Origin: Gemmatimonadota bacterium | Lineage (GTDB): Bacteria > Gemmatimonadota > Gemmatimonadetes > Gemmatimonadales > Gemmatimonadaceae | NCBI GenBank assembly: GCA_027622655.1 | Contig: JAQBYI010000017.1 | Coordinates: 1 to 60,549 of the forward strand | Reading direction: 5' to 3' | Length of the DNA: 60,549 nucleotides | Shown: one piece after another, positions 24,042 through 32,424 of the stretch | Position numbering within the stretch: the stretch's first letter is position 1 | Layout: each line of letters begins with the position of its first letter | The notes under the pieces: generated by a model | What the model saw: only the letters and a program-made list of their open reading frames with translations | Database searches by the model: none | Told to the model about the DNA's origin: nothing | Made by a program: the position numbers and the translations under genes

Positions 24042-25502
24042 ATGACGCCAGAAAAGCCGCGCAAGGTACAGCAGTCGCTCGCGGCGTTGCTGGCGCCCGA
24101 TATTCTCGACTTGCTCGAAAGCGAGCCGGGTACGGTGGCGGCCGAGACCGAGGACCTCCACCCGGCCGATTTGGCCGACGTGGTCGAGGTCCTTCCCCGC
24201 AGTCAGATCCCGGTCTTCCTCTCGGCGATTCCGGCCCAGCGCGCGGCGGCGGTACTCGAGTACCTCGAAGAGGATCTGCGCACCGACGTCCTGGAGCACA
24301 TGAGCGCCGAGCAGGCCGCGGCGCTCGTCGCGGCGATGACGCCGGACGACCGGGCCGACACGCTCGAGGACATCGAAGAGTCTCACGCCGAGAACATCGT
24401 CGAGGCGCTCCCAGCCGAGACGCGGCGCAACACGGAACAGCTGCTGCTCTATCCGCCGGAGAGCGCCGGCGGCCTGATGACGACGGAGCTGGTCTCGGTA
24501 CCGGCGAGCTACACGGTGGAGGAGACGCTACGACGTGTGCGGGAAATCGCGCGCGGCGGACGCCGCGAAGCGATGAACGTCGTTTACACGATTGACGCGA
24601 ACGGTTGCCTCGCCGGCGTGCTTTCACTCCGCGAACTGCTTGCCGCACCGGAAGGCGCCCGAATGGCGGACGTGGCGTGGTCCGAGGTGCGGAAAGTCGC
24701 CGTCACTGCCGATCGTGAGGAAGTCGCGGAACTCATCTCGGAATACGATCTCGTCGCGATACCGGTCGTGGATGAAAAGCACCGCGTTCTCGGCGTCGTG
24801 ACGTTCGACGACGTCATCGATGTAATCGAGGAAGAGCAGACCGAAGACGTGCAGAAGCTGGGCGGCATGGACGCCCTCGACCAGCCGTACATGCAGATGG
24901 GCATCGGCGCGCTGATCAAGAAGCGCGCACCATGGCTGGCGGTCCTGATTGTCCTGCAGATGTTCACCACATCGGCCTTGCAGCGCTTCGACTCGGCGCT
25001 GACTGCGCTCCCGATCCTCGTGCTCTTCATTCCGCTGGTCATGAGCGGCGGCGGAAACTCCGGATCGCAGGCGACGTCGCTGATCACGCGGGCAATGGCG
25101 CTCAAGGAAGTCGAGCTTTCCGACTGGTGGCGTGTCGCGATGCGTGAACTCCCCACCGGCCTCGTGCTCGGCGTGATTCTTGGGGCGATCGCGGCGCTCC
25201 GCATCGTGCTAGGCCAGTGGGGATTCGACCAGGGATGGGTGTTGTTCGGAGAGCCGCTCGGGTACGACTACTCGGACGACGGGCTCGCGCCGTGGGGATT
25301 GGTCGCCACCAACGTCTTCGTATCGCTGGCGGCCATCGTGACGTTCGGCTCGATGGCCGGATCGATGCTGCCGTTCGTGCTTCGCCGACTGGGATTCGAT
25401 CCCGCGAGCGCGTCGGCGCCGTTCGTTGCCACGCTCGTAGACGTCATGGGCATCATCATCTATTTCTCGGTCGCGATCGTCATCCTCGGCAAGTTCATGT
25501 GA
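24042..25502 (+). CDS. mgtE: Magnesium transporter MgtE
   Basis: The 486-residue protein has the full MgtE layout: a cytosolic helical N domain (residues about 1-130, with HPADLADVVEVLP), two CBS domains (about 135-260, with VSVPASYTVEETL and DLVAIPVVDEKHRVLGVVTFDD), a connecting helix, and five membrane helices from about 285. IPLVMSGGGNSGSQATSLITRA is the conserved pore segment, and LVDVMGIIIYF in the last helices carries the metal-selective Asp. It conducts Mg2+ inward, gated by Mg2+ bound to the N and CBS domains. A ribosome binding site GGGACGGG precedes the ATG. Confidence 0.95.
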   Translation: MTPEKPRKVQQSLAALLAPDILDLLESEPGTVAAETEDLHPADLADVVEVLPRSQIPVFLSAIPAQRAAAVLEYLEEDLRTDVLEHMSAEQAAALVAAMTPDDRADTLEDIEESHAENIVEALPAETRRNTEQLLLYPPESAGGLMTTELVSVPASYTVEETLRRVREIARGGRREAMNVVYTIDANGCLAGVLSLRELLAAPEGARMADVAWSEVRKVAVTADREEVAELISEYDLVAIPVVDEKHRVLGVVTFDDVIDVIEEEQTEDVQKLGGMDALDQPYMQMGIGALIKKRAPWLAVLIVLQMFTTSALQRFDSALTALPILVLFIPLVMSGGGNSGSQATSLITRAMALKEVELSDWWRVAMRELPTGLVLGVILGAIAALRIVLGQWGFDQGWVLFGEPLGYDYSDDGLAPWGLVATNVFVSLAAIVTFGSMAGSMLPFVLRRLGFDPASASAPFVATLVDVMGIIIYFSVAIVILGKFM

Positions 25503-25515
25503 TGCGGACGGCGCG

Positions 25516-26445
25516 ATGACGACATCCGACACAGCGCAGGCAGAATCTGCCCGGAACGCCGCGTACACCGCCGGCACGACGTTCACACTCCTCGCGGCGA
25601 TTGGCTTCGCCGCCGTCAGTACGCTCACCGCGCTCGCGATCTCCTACGGGGCGTCACTGCCGAACGTGCTCACGTGGCGCTACGTCCTCGCGTCGATCGT
25701 GCTCACCGTCTTCGTCGGTGCGCGCGGATATCAGAGGCTTCCGGCGCGCGAGATGATGAAGTTCATCGTGATCGGAGGAGGCGGTCAGGCGTTGCTCGTG
25801 GGACTCGCCCTTTCGAGCATCGCGTACATCCCGGTGGCAACGCTCGCGTTCCTTTTCTACACGTATCCGGCGTGGGTCACGCTGGTGCAGGCGGTGCGTG
25901 GCGCCGAAGCGTTCACCGCACGGCGAGGCGTTGCGCTGGCGCTGAGCTTCGCCGGTATTGTCGTTACTGTCGGCCTGCCAACCGGTGGAGGACCGGCGAG
26001 CGACTCGGGGTACTGGACCGGAGTCGCACTCGCGCTCGGCGCGGCCGTGGTCTACGGCGCGTACATCCCGACGATGATGCACCTCCAGAAGACGTATCCC
26101 GTGCCCGTCACGAGCGCACTCGCCAAGATCGGGGCGGCGGCCTGCTTCCTGGTGTGGTCCGCGAGCGATCAGTCGTTTGACTATGCCTTGTCGCAACCGG
26201 CGTGGCTTGCCATCGCGGCACTTACGATTTTCAGCACAGTACTCCCATCGGTCTTCTTTCTGAGTGGACTCATCCGTCTTGGCCCTGTACGCACGGCGAT
26301 CGTGAGCACGGTGGAACCGTTTCTCACGGCGATCATCGGCGCGGCGGTACTCGCGCAACACATCACGCCGCGCGTTTTTGGCGGCGGTGCGCTGATTGTC
26401 GCGGCCGTCCTTCTGCTGCAGTTCAGGCGCGAGCGGGTGGCGTAG
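25516..26445 (+). CDS. EamA/DMT-family transporter
   Basis: The 309-residue protein has ten hydrophobic helices arranged as two EamA repeats; the second begins near GYWTGVALALGAAVVYGAY. Proteins of this size and pattern are metabolite exporters or importers of the drug/metabolite superfamily. The substrate is not predictable. It starts 14 bases after mgtE on the same strand and could share its transcript, and it is convergent with the acyl-CoA dehydrogenase gene. Confidence 0.88.
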   Translation: MTTSDTAQAESARNAAYTAGTTFTLLAAIGFAAVSTLTALAISYGASLPNVLTWRYVLASIVLTVFVGARGYQRLPAREMMKFIVIGGGGQALLVGLALSSIAYIPVATLAFLFYTYPAWVTLVQAVRGAEAFTARRGVALALSFAGIVVTVGLPTGGGPASDSGYWTGVALALGAAVVYGAYIPTMMHLQKTYPVPVTSALAKIGAAACFLVWSASDQSFDYALSQPAWLAIAALTIFSTVLPSVFFLSGLIRLGPVRTAIVSTVEPFLTAIIGAAVLAQHITPRVFGGGALIVAAVLLLQFRRERVA

Positions 26446-26453
26446 GCCGGGCG

Positions 26454-28406
26454 CTAACCCGGAGCCACGATCTCGCCGCGCGGTTTCGCGTTGCCCGCCC
26501 GTGCCACCGCCGCGACCCCATCGTCGACAATTCCCCGCTCCAGCCACGCGTGTTTGCCCTCGAGCACGTCGACCGCTAGGCGATGCATCCGGGTGTCGTT
26601 CGGACCGTACAGCGTGCGAAAAAGTTCGGCAATCCGCGCGCGCGATTCGAGACAAAACGCGTCGGCGAGTTCGATCGCGCCTGATTGGCCATGCTTAGTA
26701 GCCAGCATGTGCGCACGCGTGCACGTGGCTCCCATCGCGTACAGCTCGGCGCCGATGTCAACGGCGCGAAAGAGCACCATCTGGCGCTTTTCCAGGCCGG
26801 GCCCGAATCGCACCATCGCGTGGAACAGTGACCTGCCGAGCCGCTTGGCCGTGCGCGCGACGAAACGCAGATGTCGCGCAAGCCGACCGAACTCGCCGAA
26901 CGTCGCCAGCGACGGCAGCCACGTCCCCGGGTACCACGTGAGATAAAACGGCGCGGCCTTGAACGCCGCGGAGATCCTCTCGCCCATTGTGGATTTTGGC
27001 GAGACGATCGGGAACGCCAACGCGAAATGCTTGTCCACCGCCTCGCGTGCGATGAAGAGCCGCATGATTTCGCTCGAACCTTCGAAAATCAGGTTGATGC
27101 GCGCGTCGCGCATCACGCGCTCGATCGGGATCGGCGGCTCGCCGCGCTCGCGCAGCGAATCCGCAGTTTCGTAACCGCGGCCGCCGCGGATCTGCAGCGC
27201 ATCATCCACCATGTGCCAGTGCGTCTCGGTGTTCCAGAGCTTGCCGATCGCGGCTTCGAGCCGAATATCTGCGCCACTTTCGTAGAGACCGGTCGTCTGC
27301 ATCGCCACCGAATCGAGCGCGAGCGTATTCGCAGCCATGCGCGCGATCTTCTGCGCGACCGCATCGTGGTACCCCACCGGCTGGCCCCACTGAACGCGCT
27401 CGCTAGCCCAGTCACGCACCCAGCGCAGCATGGCCTTCGCGCTACCGGCTACGCTTGCCGGAATCGTGAGGCGCCCGGTGTTGAGGGTCATCAGGGCGAG
27501 CTTCAATCCCTTCCCCTCGCCCCACAGAAGATTATCGGCCGGCACGCGAACGTTCGTGAACTTCATCCAGCCATTCTCGAGCGCTTTGAGCCCCATGAAG
27601 CGGCAGTGCTGCAGCACTTCCACGCCGGATGAGTCGACTTCGACCACGAATGCCGTGATCTGGCGGCGCGACTTGCCGTTCACGATCAGGTCGGGCGTGC
27701 GGGCCATAACGACCATCAGTTCCGCGCGCGTGCCGTTCGTGCACCAGAGTTTCTCGCCGTTCAGAATCCACGCCGAACCGTCTTCGGTTGGAGTGGCAGT
27801 CGTGATCATTTTTGCCGGATCGCTCCCCACGTCGGGCTCGGTCAGAGCAAATGCGGTGATCGCTCCCTTGGCGATTCGCGGAAAGAACCGGCGCTTCTGT
27901 TCGTCCGTCCCCACGAGCGAGAGCGGCTGCGGCACGCCGATGCTCTGCGAGGCGGAGACGAGCGCCGAGAGCGATCCGCACTTTGCAGAGATCAGCGCGA
28001 GGGCTTCGACGTACGAGCGAATCGACAGGCCAAGGCCGCCGTAATCCTTCGGAATCTTGATCCCGAACGCGCCGATGTCGCGTAAGTGCTGGACGTCTGT
28101 TTCGCGGATGTGGCCAGTGCGATCTACTTCGTCGGCATCGTAGTCGCGGAGAAAAGCGCGCAGTGCGTCGAGGAACGGGCCCGCGCGCTCAGCCTCGGCG
28201 GCGCTTCCTTCGGGATGCGGATGAATGCGAGAGATGTCGAACTTGCCGAGGAACAGGTCGCGCACGAAACTCGGACGCTCCCACTCAGTCTCACGGGCGC
28301 CCTCGGCGACGTCGCGTGCTTCATCGGCGCTTACAGCATTGCGCGACGACGCGTCGGCTGAGGCCGCCTGTCCGCCGGTTCGGGTTGTGTCGGTGGTGTC
28401 TGCCAT
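26454..28406 (-). CDS. Acyl-CoA dehydrogenase family protein with long C-terminal extension
   Basis: The 650-residue protein starts at ATG 28406; upstream codons add an Arg-rich tail without homology. The FAD/acyl-CoA middle domain carries FALTEPDVGSDPAKM and LNGEKLWCTNGTRAE. The C-terminal helical domain has RINLIFEGSSEIMRLFIARE with the catalytic-base Glu near residue 440. About 190 extra residues after this resemble the extension of VLCAD/ACAD9-type enzymes. It oxidises long acyl-CoA in beta-oxidation, passing electrons to ETF. No ETF or hydratase gene is adjacent. Confidence 0.9.
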   Translation of the reverse strand: MADTTDTTRTGGQAASADASSRNAVSADEARDVAEGARETEWERPSFVRDLFLGKFDISRIHPHPEGSAAEAERAGPFLDALRAFLRDYDADEVDRTGHIRETDVQHLRDIGAFGIKIPKDYGGLGLSIRSYVEALALISAKCGSLSALVSASQSIGVPQPLSLVGTDEQKRRFFPRIAKGAITAFALTEPDVGSDPAKMITTATPTEDGSAWILNGEKLWCTNGTRAELMVVMARTPDLIVNGKSRRQITAFVVEVDSSGVEVLQHCRFMGLKALENGWMKFTNVRVPADNLLWGEGKGLKLALMTLNTGRLTIPASVAGSAKAMLRWVRDWASERVQWGQPVGYHDAVAQKIARMAANTLALDSVAMQTTGLYESGADIRLEAAIGKLWNTETHWHMVDDALQIRGGRGYETADSLRERGEPPIPIERVMRDARINLIFEGSSEIMRLFIAREAVDKHFALAFPIVSPKSTMGERISAAFKAAPFYLTWYPGTWLPSLATFGEFGRLARHLRFVARTAKRLGRSLFHAMVRFGPGLEKRQMVLFRAVDIGAELYAMGATCTRAHMLATKHGQSGAIELADAFCLESRARIAELFRTLYGPNDTRMHRLAVDVLEGKHAWLERGIVDDGVAAVARAGNAKPRGEIVAPG

Positions 28407-28459
28407 AGTCAATAAAATGCGGTCGAGTGATTGCGCGCGTGACGCCGGGCAAGCGATAC

Positions 28460-29191
28460 CTAGCCGGATTGTACCTTGCGGGCGAGCACGCCGCCGCCGA
28501 TGAGTGCGATCGCGGCAAACGCGAACCATTGAAATGCGTAGTTCGCGTGCGGGCCTTCGTCGAGCACTGGCGTCTCGACGCGTGCCGGAACGGAATCAGC
28601 GCGGAGTGCGCTGTCGGACGTCTGCATCAGCAGGTATGGCGCGATGGGCGCGCCCACCAGTCGTTCCGCCGCGCGCCGGTCGAGGCGCCGAAGCGTGCGG
28701 GTAGCACTGTCGGCGCAGCCGAGTGGGATCAAATCCGCCGAATCCGACAAGCACTGATGGGGCCAGGTTTCGACATATCCCGCCACGCTGACCGTGTCGC
28801 CTTCTCGCCAGCGTGAGAGGTCGACTGTTTTGGCGTCCGGCGAATAGACCCATCCACGATTCAGCATGAGGAGCGTGTCACTCCCCGCGATTGCGAGCGG
28901 CGTTAGGACGTTCACGCCGGGAGAACCCTTTCGCATTCGGGGCGCCCATGCGATTTCGCGCGTGTACTGGAGCACGCCAGTCACCTGTACGCGCCGATAG
29001 TGTCCCACCCCGGTGTCGGCAGGCAGCACGGTCTCCGAAAGCTCGGGTTCGCTGAGCCGCGACATCAGCACGGCGTTGTAAGCCCGGCGTTCCGCGAGTC
29101 TGTCGAGCTGCCACAGTCCCAGTCGCGCGCAGCCTGCCGCCACTCCGATGGCGACGATGATCGTGGCGATGAACAAGCGGGAAACGGGCAA
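28460..29191 (-). CDS. SURF1 family cytochrome oxidase assembly protein
   Basis: The 243-residue protein has an N-terminal membrane helix (FIATIIVAIGVAAGCARLGLWQLDRL, with the SURF1 W-Q-L-x-R motif), a periplasmic domain with LLMLNRGWVYS (the R-G-W-V motif), and a C-terminal helix preceded by HANYAFQWFAFA. SURF1 supports haem insertion into cytochrome c oxidase. No oxidase subunits are encoded in the window, so it is separated from its partners. Confidence 0.9.
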   Translation of the reverse strand: MPVSRLFIATIIVAIGVAAGCARLGLWQLDRLAERRAYNAVLMSRLSEPELSETVLPADTGVGHYRRVQVTGVLQYTREIAWAPRMRKGSPGVNVLTPLAIAGSDTLLMLNRGWVYSPDAKTVDLSRWREGDTVSVAGYVETWPHQCLSDSADLIPLGCADSATRTLRRLDRRAAERLVGAPIAPYLLMQTSDSALRADSVPARVETPVLDEGPHANYAFQWFAFAAIALIGGGVLARKVQSG

Positions 29192-29254
29192 CTAGAGTCC
29201 GGGTCTTGGGCTGACATGAATCTACTCGGGCGAAACGGCCGGTTCGCTGGAGGA

Positions 29255-29280
29255 GCGCCGGAAACGGCGCCCTTTTTTTT
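29255..29280 (+). terminator. Plus-strand hairpin with T8 tract, orphan terminator
   Basis: GCGCCG-GAAA-CGGCGC (29255-29270) with a GNRA loop is followed by CC and eight T. It is oriented for a plus-strand transcript, although the flanking genes (SURF1 and DUF72) both read on the minus strand. Confidence 0.65.
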
Positions 29281-29307
29281 GTCTGTAGCGGTCGTAGTTC
29301 ACAACTC

Positions 29308-30117
29308 TCAGAACAGCCCGAGCTGCTGCGCCATCTGCTCCGGTCTGACCATCGGCAGCCCCAGCCCCTCCTGCAGCATCCGGATGGACGCAGGACTGTG
29401 CCCGGCGAAGTGATTGTTCACGTATCCGTACGCGGTCTTCACCCGCTTTGTGAGCGCGCGAAGCGTCCCGATCCAGTGCGCAAGTTCCTTGGACCGGTCC
29501 ACCTGGATGCGCGAATAGTCGATGATCGAACGGTCGGGGCCCATCCACCGCAGATACGCGAAGTCGCTCGTCGGCTCCTCCGCGAGTTTGAGCAACACGT
29601 TCCGCGGAATCCAGCGACCGTCTGAGAGAGCGAGCGCCACGCGGTGCTCCTTCAGCAGCGCCAACACGCCTTCATTGATCCAGCCTCGCTGACGGAACTC
29701 AACGGCGAAGTTCATGTCCGGCGGGAGGAGCGGCAGGAACGACGCCAGCGCCGGCAGCTCCGCCGGCCCGAAGTCCGGCCCGAGCTGCACGAGGATCGGT
29801 CCGAGCTTGGGCCCGAGCTCGCGCGACACATCGAGAAAGGCGAGCAACAAGTCGCCGGCATCGCGTAGCCGCCTCTCATGCGTGATTTCTTGCGGAAGCT
29901 TGAGCGTGAATGTGAAATGATCCGGCGTGCGCTCTGCCCAGCCACGCACGGTCTTCGCCGGCGGAATGGCGTAGAACGTAGAGTCCACCTCGACCGTGTC
30001 GAACGCTCTCGCGTACATCGAGAGGTAGCCGGGCGGGCGCGTACCGCTCGGGTAGAACGGTCCCACCCACGCGTTGTAGTTCCATCCCTGCGCTCCAAGT
30101 CGGATCATGCAAGCCAC
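29308..30117 (-). CDS. DUF72 domain-containing protein (YecE-like)
   Basis: The 269-residue protein has a TIM-barrel-like DUF72 pattern: RLGAQGWNYNAWVGPFYP near the start, FDTVEVDSTFYAIPP at about 40, FTLKLPQEITHERRL at about 75, FAVEFRQRGW at about 140 and YGYVNNHFAGHSPAS near the C-terminus. The function is not established; the fold suggests a nuclease or hydrolase. Both DUF72 and the adjacent dehydratase are on the minus strand, about 58 bases apart. Confidence 0.9.
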   Translation of the reverse strand: MACMIRLGAQGWNYNAWVGPFYPSGTRPPGYLSMYARAFDTVEVDSTFYAIPPAKTVRGWAERTPDHFTFTLKLPQEITHERRLRDAGDLLLAFLDVSRELGPKLGPILVQLGPDFGPAELPALASFLPLLPPDMNFAVEFRQRGWINEGVLALLKEHRVALALSDGRWIPRNVLLKLAEEPTSDFAYLRWMGPDRSIIDYSRIQVDRSKELAHWIGTLRALTKRVKTAYGYVNNHFAGHSPASIRMLQEGLGLPMVRPEQMAQQLGLF

Positions 30118-30175
30118 TCCTCACGCCTCACCCCGTCTCCTCGCTCGTCACTCATCGCGTCCGCCTCACTCATAA

Positions 30176-31216
30176 CTAGCCCTCCTCACCACGCAATATC
30201 CTCCGCACGACTTCTGCATCAATGTTTCCCCCGCTGACAATGCACGCCACGCGCGCCACCTCAAGCGATGCGCCGCGCACACCATTCACTCGCCCGCCGA
30301 GTGCTGCTGCAACGGTCGCGGCGCCAGCACCTTCGGCGATTACGTTCGCAGTCTCCGCCATCAGTCGCAACGCGACCGCGACCTGTGCAACCGTCACAAC
30401 CACCGTGCCGGCAATAAGCCCTGGCACCAACGGCCATATCTCGTCCGAAAGACGGTCGCTTCCCATTCCGTCAATGAAGGTCCTTGTGCGGTGCACAACG
30501 ACCGGCTTCCCGGCGGCCAGCGAAGCCGTGAGCGGTGCCGCTGTTTCGACTTCGACCGCGTAAACCTTCGTCCGGGGACTCACTTCACGCAGCGCCGCTG
30601 CGATTCCGCAGGCGAGCCCTCCCCCGCCCCACGGAACCAGCACCGCATCAAGGTCGGGGGCATCCTCGGCCAACTCGAGTCCGATCGTCCCATTGCCGGC
30701 CATCACGTGCGTGTCGGCAAATGGATGCACCATCAATCCCGTCATGCCGGGATGCGAGCGCGAAAGCATGGCGTTCCACCACGCGTCGAACGGCACCGGA
30801 ATCACCTCAGCACCGAGCGCAAGGACGGCGTCGGTCTTGGTGCGCGACGCATGCTCCGGCACGACCACGCGACACAGAATGTCGCGTTCGCGGGCACACC
30901 ATGCCACGCCCTGCGCCATGTTCCCCGCGCTCGCCGTCCAGACGCCGCCTGCAAGCTGCTCATCCGATGCGTTCGCCATCGCGTTCGCCGCGCCACGGAT
31001 TTTGAACGACCCGATTGGCTGCGTGTTCTCGAGCTTCAGATAGAGCTCGGCAGCCGGGCTGCCGCGGAGCTGGGGAATCGGGCGAGTGTCGACCGAGGGA
31101 ACCGAGCGACTTCCGGCGTCGAACCGACTGAGCTCCGTCCGCTTCGCCACCGACGCGATGCGAAGACGCGCAGCCTGAATCGCGGCTCCGGTTGGAAGAT
31201 CTATCGTCCCAGCCAT
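30176..31216 (-). CDS. PLP-dependent threonine dehydratase-like protein (second copy)
   Basis: The 346-residue protein has the cofactor lysine in IGSFKIRGAANAM (about residue 71), the substrate loop WTASAGNMAQGVAW (Met replaces the usual His of SAGNHAQG), the glycine loop PWGGGGLACG at about 170 and SGGNID at the end. The N-H to N-M change in the substrate loop and the lack of an ACT domain suggest a substrate different from biosynthetic IlvA. The first ~20 residues before the conserved core have no clear homology, so the true start may be later. Confidence 0.8.
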   Translation of the reverse strand: MAGTIDLPTGAAIQAARLRIASVAKRTELSRFDAGSRSVPSVDTRPIPQLRGSPAAELYLKLENTQPIGSFKIRGAANAMANASDEQLAGGVWTASAGNMAQGVAWCARERDILCRVVVPEHASRTKTDAVLALGAEVIPVPFDAWWNAMLSRSHPGMTGLMVHPFADTHVMAGNGTIGLELAEDAPDLDAVLVPWGGGGLACGIAAALREVSPRTKVYAVEVETAAPLTASLAAGKPVVVHRTRTFIDGMGSDRLSDEIWPLVPGLIAGTVVVTVAQVAVALRLMAETANVIAEGAGAATVAAALGGRVNGVRGASLEVARVACIVSGGNIDAEVVRRILRGEEG

Positions 31217-31278
31217 CGCGGATAGTAGCCCAATCCGCTGACGCGCAACAACTTACGCGCCCCCTGACACTCGCATAT

Positions 31279-31296
31279 CAAAATGATATTATTTTG
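31279..31296 (+). promoter_or_regulatory. AT-rich palindrome upstream of the SPFH gene, candidate operator
   Basis: CAAAATGATATTATTTTG pairs with itself at eight of nine positions and ends 25 bases before the SPFH ATG. Overlapping it is a perfect ATATCA-AAA-TGATAT (31275-31289). It is a sharply AT-rich island in GC-rich DNA, with a shape similar to Fur/Zur-family boxes. The regulator is not known. Confidence 0.5.
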
Positions 31297-31321
31297 CCAT
31301 TCCTCAACCTGAGTCAATGAC

Positions 31322-32191
31322 ATGTTCCGTGAATCCGAATACCGCGTTGCAAACGGCCTTCCGGCGCTCCTCTTTCTCCTCACGATCGTTGCGTTGGCGA
31401 TCGCGGGGCTGATCAAGGGCGGCAATGACCAAGCGGTGGTCATCGTCATCAGCTCCGTTCTGGTGCTGATCGTTGCCTCGATCATGCTCGGCGGGCTCTT
31501 CATCGTGAACCCCGGCGATGCGAAGGCCCTCGTGCTGTTCGGCGACTACCGTGGCACGGTGAAGAAAGCCGGCTTCTGGTTCGCGAACCCGTTCCTCACC
31601 AAGAAGCGAATCTCGCTCCGCGTGCGGAACTTCGAGACCGCCAAGCTCAAGGTGAACGACGGCCGAGCGAACCCGATCGAGATCGCGGCGATCGTCGTGT
31701 GGAAAGTGGTCGAGACGGCCGAGGCGCTCTTTGAAATTGACGATTACCAGAAGTACGTCCACGTGCAGAGCGAGAGCGCGGTGCGTGCCGTGGCGCAGGG
31801 GTATCCCTACGATTCCCATTCCGACGACGAACATTCGCTGTCCACGCACACGGCCGAAGTCTCGAAAGCCCTTCAGCTGGCGCTGCAGGATCGGTTGAAG
31901 CAGGCGGGCGTGGAAATTATCGAAGCTCGCATTTCCCACCTGGCGTATGCGCAGGAAATCGCGCAGGCCATGCTCCGCCGGCAGCAGGCCACGGCGATCA
32001 TCGCAGCGCGCTACAAGATCGTTGAGGGCGCTGTCGGGATGGTCGAAAACGCGCTCGAGATGCTTTCGGCCAAGAAGATCGTGCAGTTCGACGAAGAACG
32101 GAAAGCGCAGATGGTGTCGAACCTGCTCGTGGTACTCTGCTCCGAGCGGGACGCCAGCCCGATCATCAATGCCGGCTCGATCCACCAGTAA
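31322..32191 (+). CDS. SPFH domain membrane protein (stomatin/prohibitin family)
   Basis: The 289-residue protein has two N-terminal hydrophobic segments (LPALLFLLTIVALAIAGLI and AVVIVISSVLVLIVASIMLGGLFIV) followed by the SPFH domain, with VNPGDAKALVLFGDYRGTVKKAGFWFANPF and RVRNFETAKLKVNDGRANPIEI. The long helical C-terminus (ISHLAYAQEIAQAMLRRQQATAIIAARYKIVEGAVGMVE) typically oligomerises. SPFH proteins form ring-like scaffolds in the membrane. No NfeD partner is beside it; instead a ribbon-helix-helix gene follows, a pairing seen in this SPFH subgroup. Confidence 0.88.
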   Translation: MFRESEYRVANGLPALLFLLTIVALAIAGLIKGGNDQAVVIVISSVLVLIVASIMLGGLFIVNPGDAKALVLFGDYRGTVKKAGFWFANPFLTKKRISLRVRNFETAKLKVNDGRANPIEIAAIVVWKVVETAEALFEIDDYQKYVHVQSESAVRAVAQGYPYDSHSDDEHSLSTHTAEVSKALQLALQDRLKQAGVEIIEARISHLAYAQEIAQAMLRRQQATAIIAARYKIVEGAVGMVENALEMLSAKKIVQFDEERKAQMVSNLLVVLCSERDASPIINAGSIHQ

Positions 32192-32229
32192 GAAACTCCT
32201 GACCGCTACGAGAGATGACAGCGTAATTC

Positions 32230-32424
32230 ATGGCTGAGCGAAAGGCATTCCTGATTCGCGTTGACCCGGCGCTGCTGACAGCACTGCAGCGCTGGGCCGA
32301 CGACGATCTGCGCTCGCTCAATGCCCATATCGAGTATCAGCTGCGCGATGCACTGCGGCGCGCGGGACGCATGCCACAAACCACAGAGCGCGCCGATGAT
32401 GACGCGCCGAGCCAGAAGAAATGA
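32230..32424 (+). CDS. Small ribbon-helix-helix (Arc-type) protein
   Basis: The 64-residue protein contains KAFLIRVDPALLTALQRWADDD, a beta strand followed by helix alpha-1, then RSLNAHIEYQLRDALRRAG, matching the Arc/MetJ-like fold in which the strand contacts DNA. Its acidic and basic C-terminal tail (ERADDDAPSQKK) is probably disordered. It lies 38 bases after the SPFH gene and its stop overlaps the next gene's ATG (32421), so all three genes look like one operon. It may be the cluster's own regulator, acting at the palindrome upstream of the SPFH gene; this is inference. Confidence 0.75.
   Translation: MAERKAFLIRVDPALLTALQRWADDDLRSLNAHIEYQLRDALRRAGRMPQTTERADDDAPSQKK

Noticed and set aside
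23468-24595. Plus-strand frame spanning the mgtE upstream region
   Set aside because: It has shadow composition, runs into mgtE in another frame, and shows no recognisable domain.
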